From the NCBI GenBank assembly GCA_944548615.1, contig OX155963.1, positions 14,696,565 to 14,760,564 on the forward strand: DNA of 64,000 nt, given 5' to 3'. The notes under the pieces are model-generated. The model had not been told where the DNA came from. It did no database searches and saw nothing but the letters and a program-made list of their open reading frames with translations. The first letter of the stretch is position 1. Each line of letters opens with the position of its first letter. Source of the DNA: Micropterix aruncella. Its lineage: Eukaryota > Arthropoda > Insecta > Lepidoptera > Micropterigidae. Below, piece after piece: positions 24,836-40,344 of the stretch. A program made the translations under genes and the position numbers.

Positions 24836-25334
24836 TAGGAGTTTTTAATATATTAAAAAAGTCAGCAAAAAAAACAAGAAGAAGAGGTAGTCTATGATTT
24901 TAATTGAAATCGCTACAGAGAAGAATACATCGAAATCTGTGTTACGAAAGTATTTCACTGAGTCTGTATGACTAATGGCAATATGACTATGTTATTAAAA
25001 AAAACTCCTTTGTCGCAAAACTGTTCAAGTTATTCCCTAGAGTATTCGACTTATTTTTTATTACATTTAATTATTATATCAAAATATCAAAATATTAATA
25101 TAAATAATATTTATTGTTAAATAGATATAAAATTTGACATTTACTGAAAGTTTTTAGGTGGTATAGTTATAGAGATATTATGAAATAAGTAACGCTTGGC
25201 GAGGAACAAGAAGCGTACGTCTACGAAATAGGTAGCGTGCACCTGAGGGGGGACGTCTTGCACTATATATCTAATGGTAGCATCTAAAAAGGCAGATGAA
25301 CGCCACCCTACTTAAATCACAAATCGATTCGAAA

Positions 25335-25372
25335 CATTACGCGAAGCAAAGCCGCGGGCAACAGCTACAGTT
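25335..25372 (+). repeat. Possible Helitron 3' end remnant
   Basis: AAAGCCGCGGGCAACAGCTA resembles the 3' termini of lepidopteran Helitrons (GC-rich stem then CTAGT), but here the end reads CTAC. No matching 5' TC end was identified upstream, so only the terminus is suggested. Confidence 0.35.
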
Positions 25373-25521
25373 AAATAAATATGAACATGGCTCAAGTGCA
25401 AAAGTTGAAATAGTTGAATTACAAATGTGAAGACGCCTTAATGATGTAGATAATATAAAATAAATACTTTAAAAACCATTCCCTTAAAATACAGAACGAT
25501 AAATACATCATCGGTCGCCAT

Positions 25522-25674
25522 TTATCTTTTAACTGCCGCAATCAATTCAGATTCCCTTTTACATTCCCTTAAATGCTGCGGAAGTCCCTCTTTGAATAAT
25601 TTGAATAGTCGACGTGTGAGTTCTTTTTTCAGACGACTTTTTACAGCTTTTTTCTGGCGTTCAGCGCGCGCCAT
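25522..25674 (-). CDS. Unassigned small open reading frame, 50 codons
   Basis: On the minus strand ATG at 25674-25672 directly follows a TTTTTTAG, which could be a splice acceptor or a 5' flank. The frame runs 50 codons to TAA at 25524-25522. It begins MARAERQKKAVKSRLKKEL and is rich in Lys, Arg, Leu and Glu, with a helical, amphipathic look. Its codon composition is less AT-rich than the surroundings. I do not recognise a family. It could be a short host exon or protein, the remnant of a mobile-element protein, or chance. No splice donor of good quality was seen before the stop. Confidence 0.3.
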   Translation of the reverse strand: MARAERQKKAVKSRLKKELTRRLFKLFKEGLPQHLRECKRESELIAAVKR

Positions 25675-26069
25675 CTAAAAAACGCGACGTTTTTTATTGT
25701 CTTGCACGATTGCCTAGACGCGAGTACATTGTTGACTGACACTCATGACAGGAAAGGAACATTAAAAAATATTGGGGGAGTCGAGTGTATTTATAGTTTT
25801 GTTAATCATGCAAGAAATTGTCGTGTAATTAGTTTATTGGAATGTTTTGAGAATATACAACGCTACGTGTGATTTCAAAGTATGGTATGACGTAACAAAA
25901 TCTATTGTAATTGTTGTAACTCCGCCATATAAAATAAAGTAATTTTCAAAATGTTAAGATGATTTTCATGCTTGTAACTTGATCTTTAAATCAAATAAAA
26001 ATGGCTATTATATACTTGCGGCATAGTGACACATATGAGCACAAGAAATATAATATCTTCTTGCCTTGC

Positions 26070-26478
26070 GGGCTCTCTAGATGATCAAGCATGCTTGTCA
26101 AGCTTCGCGTCGCGGGCTGGGAGGGGATCGTAAACCGCAGAAAATATGAAAATATTTTTATTTAATATTTACCAAAAATGCCTAATTTTGTAGTTTTATA
26201 CCAGGTAGTCACGTTAATTCGACGTAATTGATTGGTTGATGATTGATTGATTGATATTTAATTGATTGGTGATTGATTGATTGATGATTGATTGATAATT
26301 TATTGTTGATTGAATGATGATTGATTTACGTCACGTGACTTGGCACATGACGTCACTTGAAGATGCCACCTATGGTATTAGATATATTTTTAATATTTGC
26401 ATATTTCCTGCGGTTTACGATCCTCTACCAGCCCGCGACGCGAAGCTTGACAAGCATGCTTTTTCGTCTAGAAAGCCC
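26070..26478. mobile_element. Inverted-repeat element enclosing a TTGA tract
   Basis: The arms 26070-26141 and 26408-26478 are inverted copies sharing AAGCATGCTTGTCAAGCTTC, CGCGTCGCGGGCTGG and GATCGTAAACCGCAG. The outer ends begin GGGCTYTCTAGA. No clear target duplication is seen. Between the arms lies an AT-rich stretch with a TTGAT/GATTGATTGATT tract at 26226-26330. It fits a MITE or foldback element with unassigned superfamily. Confidence 0.7.
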
Positions 26479-26479
26479 T

Positions 26480-28165
26480 TTACTTCAATCTATTGGAATA
26501 TAGAGACACAAATTGTTTTATTTAAATACGTACCACAACATTCGCAAAAAAATATTATAAATGGTGCCGTTATTTTTCAAACCTATTTTAATGTATATGC
26601 ATATAATTTGTTTATCTATTAACTTGCCCATGCACGATATATTAATTAATAATTTAACAAAAACGAATGACGGAAGGGGTGGGGAAAGGGGGAGGGGAGT
26701 ATCATGCAGATGCGCCAAAACAGCACATGTGCGAACAGCACGGCTAAACCAAAATAAATACAAATGCTTCAAGTATAATATCACATGGATAAAAGTATAA
26801 AGTTTCATGTGATTAAAGTTGTAATTAGTACTTTTTATAAGTAATTCTATAGAATACCAAATATACAAATTAATTTAATTGGTATTCTATTTCTTATAAG
26901 TAATACGTTAAGAAATTTCGATAAAAACGAGCCAAAATGACATCAATGATTTAAAAATAAATTTCATTATTTTCAGTATTTTTTTTAACCCTAATGAATA
27001 GTGTATAACCTTTTTTATAGTTTTTTTTTTATAATTTAAAGGGTTTTTCATTAAAATTAACCAAAAAATCCACATTAAATCAAAATCGAAAAAAAATTAA
27101 TAATTTACGGAATTTTAGTGAAAATCCGGTATATAATGGAGGCGTTTTCAATTCATTGAATTTCGTTGTTCTTTGTCTCATTGTGTTTGAAATTAACTAG
27201 GCTACGTTAGTCAACAAATATTCTAAACGGATGGGAATACCATTAAAACTTACGCATTTAAAAACATTTTTACTGATTTTCATATCAGTTTAGGTATCCA
27301 ACAAATTGAGACTTATTTGAGATATATGTTATGCTTTTATCAGCCTATTCGTTCATAATTTAATGGTAAATAATTCAAATTAAGTCTTACTAATATTAAG
27401 AGTATAACTTAGCAATTATGAACCTACGAAAAGATTTTCTGGTGTTATGAATATTTGAATGAAATGAAATTGTTTGAATATGAAATTTCCCTATGACTTT
27501 TTTGAGTCAGAATATAATGAATTTCTTTTTCTGTAATATTTAGTAAATTATGGGCTGTATTTATCTTACTATTAAATAAATTGATTATATTTATTTTTTA
27601 ATTAAATTAATTCGCTAAAAAAAATACGGGGCTTTATTATTCAATCGGGTCCAAGGTGTAAAACTTCAGATTCGAACCTTTCTCTGTATGACCTATAACT
27701 ATTTATCTACTACTAGTGAAATAACACCCTCTCTCATAAGTTAACATTAAAATTCACTGTTCAAAGTGTTTCGTTCCGATAACACCGGATATCTCACGGC
27801 TTACAATGTTTCAGCCGTTCTGGGTCTCCCTTCAGTGGATTAGTTACATCTCTGGGGATATGGAAAAGTGCTCGTAAAACCACTATAAAAATAGTTCCCG
27901 TAATTAAATGGGCCATAAAGTGAGAAAGTTGTCGGACGGCGACCGCTAGAGACAATATGTTTTGAAATTTGGAGATAATTAATTGTTTACAATTAGGGAG
28001 AGCTAGGAGTAAAATAAACAAGTGGATTGCTTAAAATAGGATTGATGGGACTGGTTGAGTATATAGACAGTGAAAGACGATCACAACATAAGTATTTAAT
28101 ATTTCCACGTTACCGATGATATCTATTTGAATCGATTTTTGTAAAGGGTATTAAAACACAGTCTC
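26480..28165. other. AT-rich spacer
   Basis: No gene can be supported. A 75-codon minus-strand open frame (28021-27794) is hydrophobic but has no recognised motif. Confidence 0.45.
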
Positions 28166-28169
28166 TAAT

Positions 28170-28382
28170 TTATAAATAAGATCGAATTCACCGCGTGAAG
28201 TTTGCAATATCCTACGTTTCGGCGATGTTGCAACAGCCGTTGTCCAGGTAGAATTAAGTGCTGCTAATCGTCATCTGCGGGTAGGCGGCAAATCAAAGAA
28301 GTAACAGCAGTAGTTGCAACATCGCCGAAACGTCAAGTGTTACAAACTCCACGCGGTAAATTAGTTTTTATCTTATTTATAA
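28170..28382. mobile_element. Family G MITE, complete
   Basis: Inverted arms of about 65-70 bp flank a 78-bp centre. The left arm runs TTATAAATAAGAT, CACCGCGTGAAGTTTGCAA, ACGTTTCGGCGATGTTGCAA. The right arm is its reverse complement, ending CTTATTTATAA. It has no coding capacity and no convincing target duplication. Single-arm relatives are at 13752, 16660 and 56292. Confidence 0.75.
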
Positions 28383-28691
28383 TGTATAACAACCGCGATA
28401 GTCCTTGACTTCATACTGAAATGTATAATTTGTTATATGCGCAAAAAAATTGTTTTTATGGAACCCTTAGCTATTTTGCAAACGCACATTAGTCCTATCC
28501 TCCTTCTTGTAGAATTTAACATCACTGAGCAGCATTATTATTTATATATTTATTTATCTCTGTTCAATAGCATTTATTAATAACACTAATAGAAAATTAG
28601 GACATGATGATATAATATTATTAAAATAAAATTTAAAAAAACATTATAATAAAATAAAATATTACAGTATTGATATAAAAACGTACATACT

Positions 28692-28982
28692 GGGCTCGAT
28701 TGCGTTTCTTCGTCTTCGACTTCGGAAATAAGTCCGTGTGAATGAGACAGGCTTATACGCTAGAGCGGAATGTGAGATGAACGGTTGTCACATTTTCGCA
28801 TTAAAACTGCCCGCCAAAGTCAAATACACTGCACGAAATATGCTCGAATTTATTCGGACGAGTATAAGTTCGACAGGTAGTATTTATCGACGATCGTTCG
28901 TTTCATATTCCGTTCTAACGTATTGCTCTGTCTCGTTCGCTTAGTCTAATTTTAGTTTGAGTTCACAAACGCAATCGGGCCC
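28692..28982. mobile_element. Harbinger-like MITE, copy 1
   Basis: The terminal inverted repeats are GGGCTCGATTGCGTTT and AAACGCAATCGGGCCC. Both sides carry ACT (28689-28691 and 28983-28985), a 3-bp target duplication. GGGC-type ends with a 3-bp duplication are features of the PIF/Harbinger superfamily and its Tourist-like MITEs. The 68-codon open frame inside is not a gene. Copies are at 44408-45069 and 46031-46310. Confidence 0.8.
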
Positions 28983-28985
28983 ACT

Positions 28986-29105
28986 ATGTGCATATGAATA
29001 AATCATTGCCATACGTAGAGTCTACCTTAGTAGGGGCTATAGCCTAGTTAGGCAGATTCTGCAATGAAAAAAAGTTAAATAAGTGTTTTTGAATGAATAA
29101 ATTAT
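28986..29105 (+). repeat. Repeat family H, copy 1
   Basis: It shares a GCATATGAATAAA block, then AGTCTACCTTAGTAGGGGC and GCCTAGTTAGGCAGATTCTG with 46618-46735. It directly adjoins the Harbinger-like MITE. It is AT-rich, non-coding and of unknown class. Confidence 0.6.
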
Positions 29106-30030
29106 TTAAATTTGTGTTTGAAAGAAGCCACATTATGTCACAAAGGTTTCTTTACACTACTAGAAATGAGTCGGTGCTAGAGCCATAGCTATTTCGTTAT
29201 GTTATGAAATAGGGTTATATCGAAATTTCTGGGTTAAAATTGGTGACTTTCAAATACCTAATCATAAGGAAAAGAATCTTAATCTAAATTGAAAATAATC
29301 GTCGCATGGTCAATTGTTTGTTATGCTCGAGGTAATTAGACTTCAGGGTTTCCAAGGGGAATTTTGGAATCATACGAGAGCCTCATCTCATATGTTATAT
29401 GTACTAGGTTCATACTCGCGATCATACTCGCGAGTCAACCCGGAGCAGGGTTGGAATAAGGCTCACATAAAATTATTGTCTATAGACGGCAAATGGATAG
29501 TACTTTACAAAAATATATATTACACTTTTTTATGCATTCACATTGATAAAGATTTAAATAAAAAAAAAACAATTGCGAGTTAGGTTTTTCGTCATTATTG
29601 AAATAATCATAATTAAAAGTAGAATACCTGGTGAAACAACGTCAATATCAGCGAATTCTTCTAAATTGGGTACGTCATATTTGGGAACGATGCGACGTTA
29701 TTTGCCCTCAGACGGTATAAATTCTGTACAACTTTTTGTGCAATATAATTTCAAAAGTTGTATGAACAAAATCAATATAAAATTGATCCCCATAGGCGTA
29801 TAAAGAAATTATACTACCTTTGCGTACTATCTTGATATTGCGATAGTATATAGTACATGGTATGAAATTATAGTACAAATACTATAACTATAGTACGAAT
29901 TCCAACCCTTGCCCGGAGTGCCTCTGCCTGCTTTGCTGTCCGGTTCGCTCGCCAAGCGATGGTGAAAGAGAAGCAAACATATTTCGAGATTTTTTTTGAC
30001 CAAAAATCCGCCCTAAAAATCTTTCTCGAC
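29106..30030. other. AT-rich spacer
   Basis: Two adjoining open frames (29314-29583, 29573-29803) have no motifs. Short ACTATAGTAC-like local repeats occur at 29820-29900. No gene is supported. Confidence 0.45.
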
Positions 30031-30034
30031 CAAT

Positions 30035-30432
30035 ACTTCGGGAAAGTGCGATATTTTATGATATTAAGATAATTTTGATACGCAGGATATTAAATGTAAA
30101 ACCGATATTTTATGAAAGTATAATATTTTTTGAAATGAACGACATATTTTTTTATAAAAGTACGTTTTTTTGTAAGAAAGATATTTACGAAAATATGATA
30201 ATTTGAAATTTAAGTGTGTCGTTTCCTGAGTGTACGCGATATTTTCGGAGTAAGTTAGTCAATTAATCAATAGTACTATAATTTATAAATTACGATATTT
30301 AAAAAAAAGATAAATATTTTGTAAAAGTACGATGTTTTTTTAAAATAATGTTATTTTGTCCAAGTATGATATTTTAGAAAAGTAGTTTTTTTAAGTACGA
30401 TATTTGAAGGAAGTCCGATATTTTCTGCATTT
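30035..30432. repeat. Degenerate tandem array, core AAGTACGATATTTT
   Basis: About a dozen diverged units carry variants of AAGTACGATATTTT or GTAYGATATTTTA, separated by variable T- or A-rich linkers. The pattern suggests an old short-period satellite that has decayed. Confidence 0.55.
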
Positions 30433-30964
30433 TCACCCTGACTTGCGACGTGCTACCCTACTCATTCCGCATTCCCGCCCGACTTTTCTTGATCGGACGG
30501 TTAAAAAATTGATTTCTAATGCAACTCCCATTTCTGTTGTATGTTCTATCGTACCTTAAACCTAACAATCTTTTTCCATTACCGAATTAAACTTATTCGC
30601 GATAGAATTTTTGAAATCAGCAATGCGTCCTTAAGTTGTCTTGCACACAGACACAATTTAATGTTGCTTCCCGTATGGGGTTAAAGGTTTCGCAAAGCTT
30701 CGCTTTGCTTATCCAATTATCTCATACAGTGAAGTAATAAATCGAACATGTGCTCGAATACCTGGAATTTTATTTAATAATCTCATCCAATTATCAATAC
30801 GGTTCATGATGTTACGGCGAAATCGCATTAAAATGCTGTGTAAAGTGTGTATGTATTCAATTATATTCACTTAATTGGGTGTACCATTGTTTCAATTATT
30901 AGGCAAGTAAATATATAAAAAGGAATAAAAAACACGACTGCCGTTATAAAAAGTGATGTGCTGT

Positions 30965-34521
<3,557 letters not shown>

Positions 34522-34732
34522 AATTATTTTCAATAATATGTAAAATTAGATTCATGAAAAGTTACTTATCTGGGGTCCTGGTGGACCAGAAACATTTAAA
34601 CGATAGTTAATGTCCTCTTTAAATACTTAGGGCAGCAGTACCTGTTTCCGCAATTTATAACTTATGATGTTATTAGTTACTTGATGTTCTTAGCAGCCGA
34701 ATTACTGTATGCCCTTGGATGTAATAAGTATG
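34522..34732 (-). repeat. Penelope-like element terminal repeat, 3' copy
   Basis: It is identical to 37976-38186 except at 34726, where A replaces T. It contains the CTGGGGTCCTGGTGGACCAG segment, an inverted pair (GGTCC/GGACC). Its outer edge is the junction with the RLE LINE. Confidence 0.9.
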
Positions 34733-35026
34733 GAGGATGGTTTCTGTAACAGAAATGGATGTTAGTAACTTATTTTAGAAGAAATTATATGACTGAGAAT
34801 ATTTCGACACTAGTCGTATTCATCTCTATGACATTTCTGATAGAACAATTTTTTCAAAATTTAAATTTTAAAAAAACTGAACATAGAGAAATGGGTTAAT
34901 GATATTTTGCAATATCGTTATAAATGCACTATAACTGACCTTGAAAAACATTATTAATAATGATTTTTAAATGAAAAATATTAATAAGCTTTTAATGAAT
35001 ATGTCTGAACAAATATAATTACTGTA

Positions 35027-37891
35027 TTAATTTTGCCTATTCAGACCGGGACCCTTGCAAGCGCCTAAAATATTTATAAAAGCCAACTCCCAAGATTTAA
35101 CGTCTCTTTCTTTAGCGTTATCGCCAAGGCACTTAATAATTTTTACTTTAAAACAATTATCAAAAGTTAAATTGTGTGCCTTAGCATGCAATGCTATTGG
35201 AAGTTGACTTTCATTGCCTACGCTGGCCCTGTGATTATTTAACCTAATGCTAAGAGGTGTAGTTGTTTCCCCAATATAAAATGCATTGCAGGTCTGGCAA
35301 AGTAATTGATATACAATATTTTTTGAAATGCAACTACAATTAAAAGGAACTCTGTAACTGTTGGGAGTGTTAGGACTAGTAAAATAAATGCTTCGATCTA
35401 ATAAAGGACATGTTTTACAACGTGATCGACCGCAAGGCTGTAGGCCCAAATTTTTGTTATTACTAAGATAATTTCGATTATTTTTATTAATTATTGATTT
35501 TAAATTAGGAGGTTTTCGAAATGATAAAATTGGTGGTATATCTAATAAACCTTTGGTTGATGGGTCGTTAGCTATAATAGGGAATAAATCTGCTAAAATA
35601 GGTCGCAGTTTCTCAGTGCCAGGAAAATAAGTAGTACTTAGAAAGATTTTATTTTTATTTAAATTTGACACCAATTTAGGTTTAGGTGAAAATTTTGTTT
35701 CGGAATTTATTATATTTTTATCTAACAAAGAGGCAAGATAATTTCTTTCTATTAGTGATTTTTTAAGATTAGAAAGGTACTTATCTAAATTTTCTTTATT
35801 ATTAATTAAACGGTGTCCGCGAATGGACATTGAATATGGAATTGACTTTTTGGTATGAAACGGATGACAGCTATCGAAATGTAGGTATTGCTCTTTGTTT
35901 GTAGGTTTTATATGAATTGCAGTTTTAATGGTGCCTTCGGATAGAGTTAGATCAACGTCTAAGAATGTAATTTGATTTTCTGATATAGTGTATGTAAAAT
36001 CTAAGGGTCCGAAATTATTTAAATCTGTAAGGAAGTCAGTGAGTGTGTCATGTCCATGTGGCCAAAACAGTATAATATCATCAATAAACCTCTACCACAT
36101 TAGTGGTTGTAAATTTTGAGTAAGAAGAAATTTATTTTCTAATAACCCCATAAAGAGATTCGCATAAGAAGGTGCCATTCTTGTTCCCATTGCTGTACCT
36201 TTAATTTGGAGATAAAATTCATCCTCAAAAGAAAAATCATTCTTAGTGAGGACGAATTCAGCCAACTTACAAAGAAAATTTGTAGAAGGAATTTGGGGGC
36301 TGGGCCTTTGATTAAGGTAATGGGAAATCGCTTTTAAGCCTAAATCATGGGGAATATTAGTATAAAGAGAGACAGCGTCAATTGTAACAAGTAATAAGTT
36401 GTCAGTCTTAGGGATTGTGGTATTTTTTAGAATCTCGATGAAATGGTAACTATCTTTAATGTGTGAATTGAGATTTTTTACAAATGGCTGTAGAAAGTAA
36501 TCGACAAAAGCTGAAATTCTTTCTGTGGGTGAGTTAAAACTAGCTACTATCGGTCTTCCTGGATTATTAGGTTTATGAATTTTTGGCAATAAGTAAAAAT
36601 TTGGTGTTCTGATAGGGTTAGGAATTAAAGTGTTAACATCTTCATCTGATAATTTTTCAATGGTTTTTTGTTGTTCAATATATTTTTTTATTGTATTAGC
36701 AAAATTTTGATTCGGATCACTATATAATTTTTTATTGGAAGTTTCGTCTCTGGATTGCCTCAAACCTTCAGCTACATAGTCTGTTTTATTAAGAATGACT
36801 GTAGTTGAACCTTTATCAGCTGGCAAAATGATGATATTGGTATCTTTGCTTAGATTGTTAACAGCTGAAAGTTCATCAGATGTTAAGTTAGGTGTAGGTT
36901 TGAGGCTGTTTAAAAATGTTGGTTGTGTAACTTTGTTCATTAAAACTGTAATAAATATTTCTACAGGATGATTTTTTGGAAGAGAGGGTGGCTCTTTATT
37001 AGAATATTGTCGAAATTTTGCCAGTGCGTCATGTAATTTACTATTATTACCATTTTTGTCCCTTGAATGCCAAAACTCACGCCATCTCAAATTACGACAA
37101 AATTTTGCTATATCATTTCCAAAACTGAAATGGTCAACTTTGGGAGTTGGTGTGAAATTTAGCCCTTTAGATAAAACTGAATATTCATTATGGTTTATAA
37201 TTTTTGAGGACAAGTTTTTTACGACAAGTCTATCGCTATTTATAGGAACCTGTGCAGCATTAGAATTTGTAACTGATGATATCAAATTTTCAATAATTGG
37301 GATTTCTAAAGGAACTTGTGTATGTTCCGGATGCATATCTGCATGAGAATAATTGTTTATAAAATGACGATTAGCTGAGAATTTGTTTTGTGATGAATAT
37401 AAGGGAATGTTTTCGTTATTGTTATAATTTGAAACAGGATTTGAATTATATCTTGTATAATTTTGTTGTGTAGAGTTGTTGATTTTGTGAAAAATTTGTA
37501 AATTATGAAACTTATTTTCGTGTTTTAGCCTAATATTGTTTAAATCAATTACAGAACTGCTAACTATTTCACTAGCATATATATAATGCATTGGAGAATA
37601 CATTTCTATCAAATCAACATAATATATAAGAGACCTTAAATGTTTATCTACCAAAACTTTGTATTCATTGTGTAAAACAAATGTAATCTCCATTGCATAA
37701 TTAAACCTTAAAGTGTGGAAATTATATTGGATTTCTGGACTTATAGCTGAGAAAGGAAATTTAGGTATTAACCCTTTGGGACATATATGATTATTTAGAC
37801 ATTTTGACAGATATTCTACATGTCCTGTAAATTGTGATGCTTTACGAGAATGATAATTAACCTGATTTAACCAATAATTATATTCGTTCAT
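35027..37891 (-). pseudogene. Penelope-like RT/GIY-YIG polyprotein with one in-frame TAG
   Basis: The single frame is 954 codons from ATG at 37891, open except for TAG at 36094-36092 (codon 600). Domains in order: N-terminal region with LLPKIHKP preceded by a PADKGSTTVILNK block (about residues 357-372); palm motif A TIDAVSLYTNIP (about 503-514); GTAMGTRMAPSYANLFMG (about 565-582); stop; RFIDDIILFW (601-610), the catalytic Asp pair; CGRSRCKTC cysteine motif (about 820-828); GIY-YIG endonuclease with NIVYQLLC (about 858) and FYIGET (about 871), then Arg and Glu further on. The TAG sits where relatives usually have a Trp or another aromatic residue, and TGG to TAG is one base. Frame continuity from 36091 to 35831 was checked codon by codon. 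Without readthrough the product lacks the catalytic aspartates and the endonuclease. Confidence 0.92.
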
Positions 37892-37975
37892 AGTGATACA
37901 TGTGATAGCAAAATAAGTAAGTAAAAAGTGTAAAATTGTTTATATTTTGATATTTAAAGGGTGTAATTTTTTTTA

Positions 37976-38186
37976 AATTATTTTCAATAATATGTAAAAT
38001 TAGATTCATGAAAAGTTACTTATCTGGGGTCCTGGTGGACCAGAAACATTTAAACGATAGTTAATGTCCTCTTTAAATACTTAGGGCAGCAGTACCTGTT
38101 TCCGCAATTTATAACTTATGATGTTATTAGTTACTTGATGTTCTTAGCAGCCGAATTACTGTATGCCCTTGGATGTAATTAGTATG
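37976..38186 (-). repeat. Penelope-like element terminal repeat, 5' copy
   Basis: This is the partner of 34522-34732. In element orientation it lies about 85 bp or more upstream of the ORF start at 37891, so it should contain the promoter. Its outer edge is followed by an irregular TATG/TA stretch and then the (TA)n array. Confidence 0.9.
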
Positions 38187-38622
<436 letters not shown>

Positions 38623-38864
38623 TGGCGGATCCAGGGGGGGGCTAAGGGGCTGAAGCCCCCCCAAAACATAAATAATCAAAACTTTCAGATTTGTTACTGA
38701 ACTGTTTATTAAAAATCTGTTAGTTCAGCTCAAAATTTAGAGACAGCTACAAAAAATTCTACATATCTAAGTAAAACCCAGAATCAGCTGATTGAATGTT
38801 GCCATACTCTAATTATGAAAAATATAATAAAAAAAAGTGAAAGAAGCAAAATATTGTGTCATAG

Positions 38865-39245
38865 GCTATATATTAATCCGAAAAATGAAAAGACTTTTTC
38901 GTGGTAGTCGTATTTCCAAAGTAAGTCGGAAAAAACGGTCGAACGTAAACGTTTCTAACTAACGCTGCCTTAACGATGAGAGATATATGATTAAGTTCTA
39001 GAGAAAAGTTGTAGAGCTTGATAATGCCTACAAAAAAGTCAGCGACAGCATATGTCTAACTTTTATATTTAAGTCACAAAAAGTAGTTTTTCTAATTAAA
39101 AAAATAATTTAAATCGTTAGGTCATGTTTATTGGTCATATTATCAACAATTATGAATTATTATCAAAATAAGTAAATTTATCGTCTCAAGTGTTTAAAAC
39201 GAAATACTTTTCCCTTTTACTGCATAAGTAGTTAAAGGATAATAC
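38865..39245 (+). repeat. Partial Helitron-like interior, first copy
   Basis: It aligns with 39395-39790 at an offset of about 529 bp. Shared blocks include GTCATAGGCTATAT, ATGAAAAGACT-TTTCGTGG, AACTAACGCTGCCTTAACGA, GTCAGCGACAGCATAT and TCGTTAGGTCATGTTTATTG. It lacks the Helitron termini. Confidence 0.7.
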
Positions 39246-39274
39246 GACATAGGTATGGAACCGCGACCGTGTCG

Positions 39275-40021
39275 TCTATCTATACTATCTTTACTAGTAT
39301 TATAAAGAGGTAAAGTTTGTGACGTTGTAGGAAGTAATCTCTGGATCTACTGTACCGATTTCGATTTTTTTACCAATAGAAAGCCACGTTATTGGTGTCA
39401 TAGGCTATATAAAAATCCGAAAAATGAAAAGACTGTTTCGTGGTAGTCGGATTTCCAAATTAAGTCGGAAAAAACGGTCGAACGAAAACGTTTCTAACTA
39501 ACGCTGCCTTAACGATGAGAGATATATGATTAAATTCTATAGAAAGTTGTAGAGATTGATAATGCTTATAAAAAAGTCAGCGACAGCATATACCTAACTT
39601 TTATATTTAAGTCACAAAAAGTAGTATTTCAAATTAAAAAAATAATTTAAATCGTTAGGTCATGTTTATTGGTCATATTATCAACGATTATTATTTATTA
39701 TCAAAATAAGGAAATTTATCGTCTAAAGTGTTTATAACAAAAGACTTTTCCCCTTTATTGTATATAATTTCACTTTTACTGCATAAATGGTTGAAGAGAT
39801 AAGACACTCACAAATAAGAAACTCACAAGAAGACACTCACAAATAACGGTAATATAGTCAAATTGGCATGCAAATACATACATACATTGCAGTAAAAATA
39901 TAACCCTTCATTTGGCAGTCAGGAAATAAATCATAGCACTCAGTACTAACCAAACCACACTCATTATTTCATCACAAGTAAAACGTTTTACCGCCCAACG
40001 AAGCGGGCACGGGTCAGCTAG
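39275..40021 (+). mobile_element. Non-autonomous Helitron-like element
   Basis: The 5' end reads TCTATCTATACTATC followed by ATTATAAAGAGGTAAAGTTT, and the 3' end reads GGGCACGGGTCAGCTAG followed by T. These fit the TC...CTAG|T rule and the known appearance of lepidopteran Helitrons. It has no Rep/helicase ORF. The exact 5' base is uncertain by a few positions. Confidence 0.65.
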
Positions 40022-40088
40022 TTTACTGATATAGCTATTAGCGAGACCGACCCTCAGCCCCCCCCAAACATAAATCCTGGATCCGCCA

Positions 40089-40342
<254 letters not shown>

Positions 40343-40344
40343 TT

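Larger units (their letters stand above)
34522..38186 (-). mobile_element. Penelope-like element, near full length
   Basis: The 3.67 kb element is bounded by direct repeats 34522-34732 and 37976-38186 (211 bp, one mismatch seen), which correspond to the pseudo-LTRs of Penelope-like elements. Between them is one minus-strand ORF with a reverse transcriptase and a GIY-YIG endonuclease, the family's defining pair. The 5' side (38186) runs straight into a (TA)n array and the 3' side into the RLE LINE. The very high identity of the terminal repeats implies a recent insertion. Confidence 0.9.

Noticed and set aside
30702..30722. Hairpin GCAAAGCTTCGCTTTGC as a terminator
   Set aside because: There is no transcription unit upstream, and hairpin-type terminators are not expected for a eukaryotic nuclear gene.
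37056..37346. 96-codon plus-strand open frame
   Set aside because: Antisense shadow of the Penelope-like ORF.
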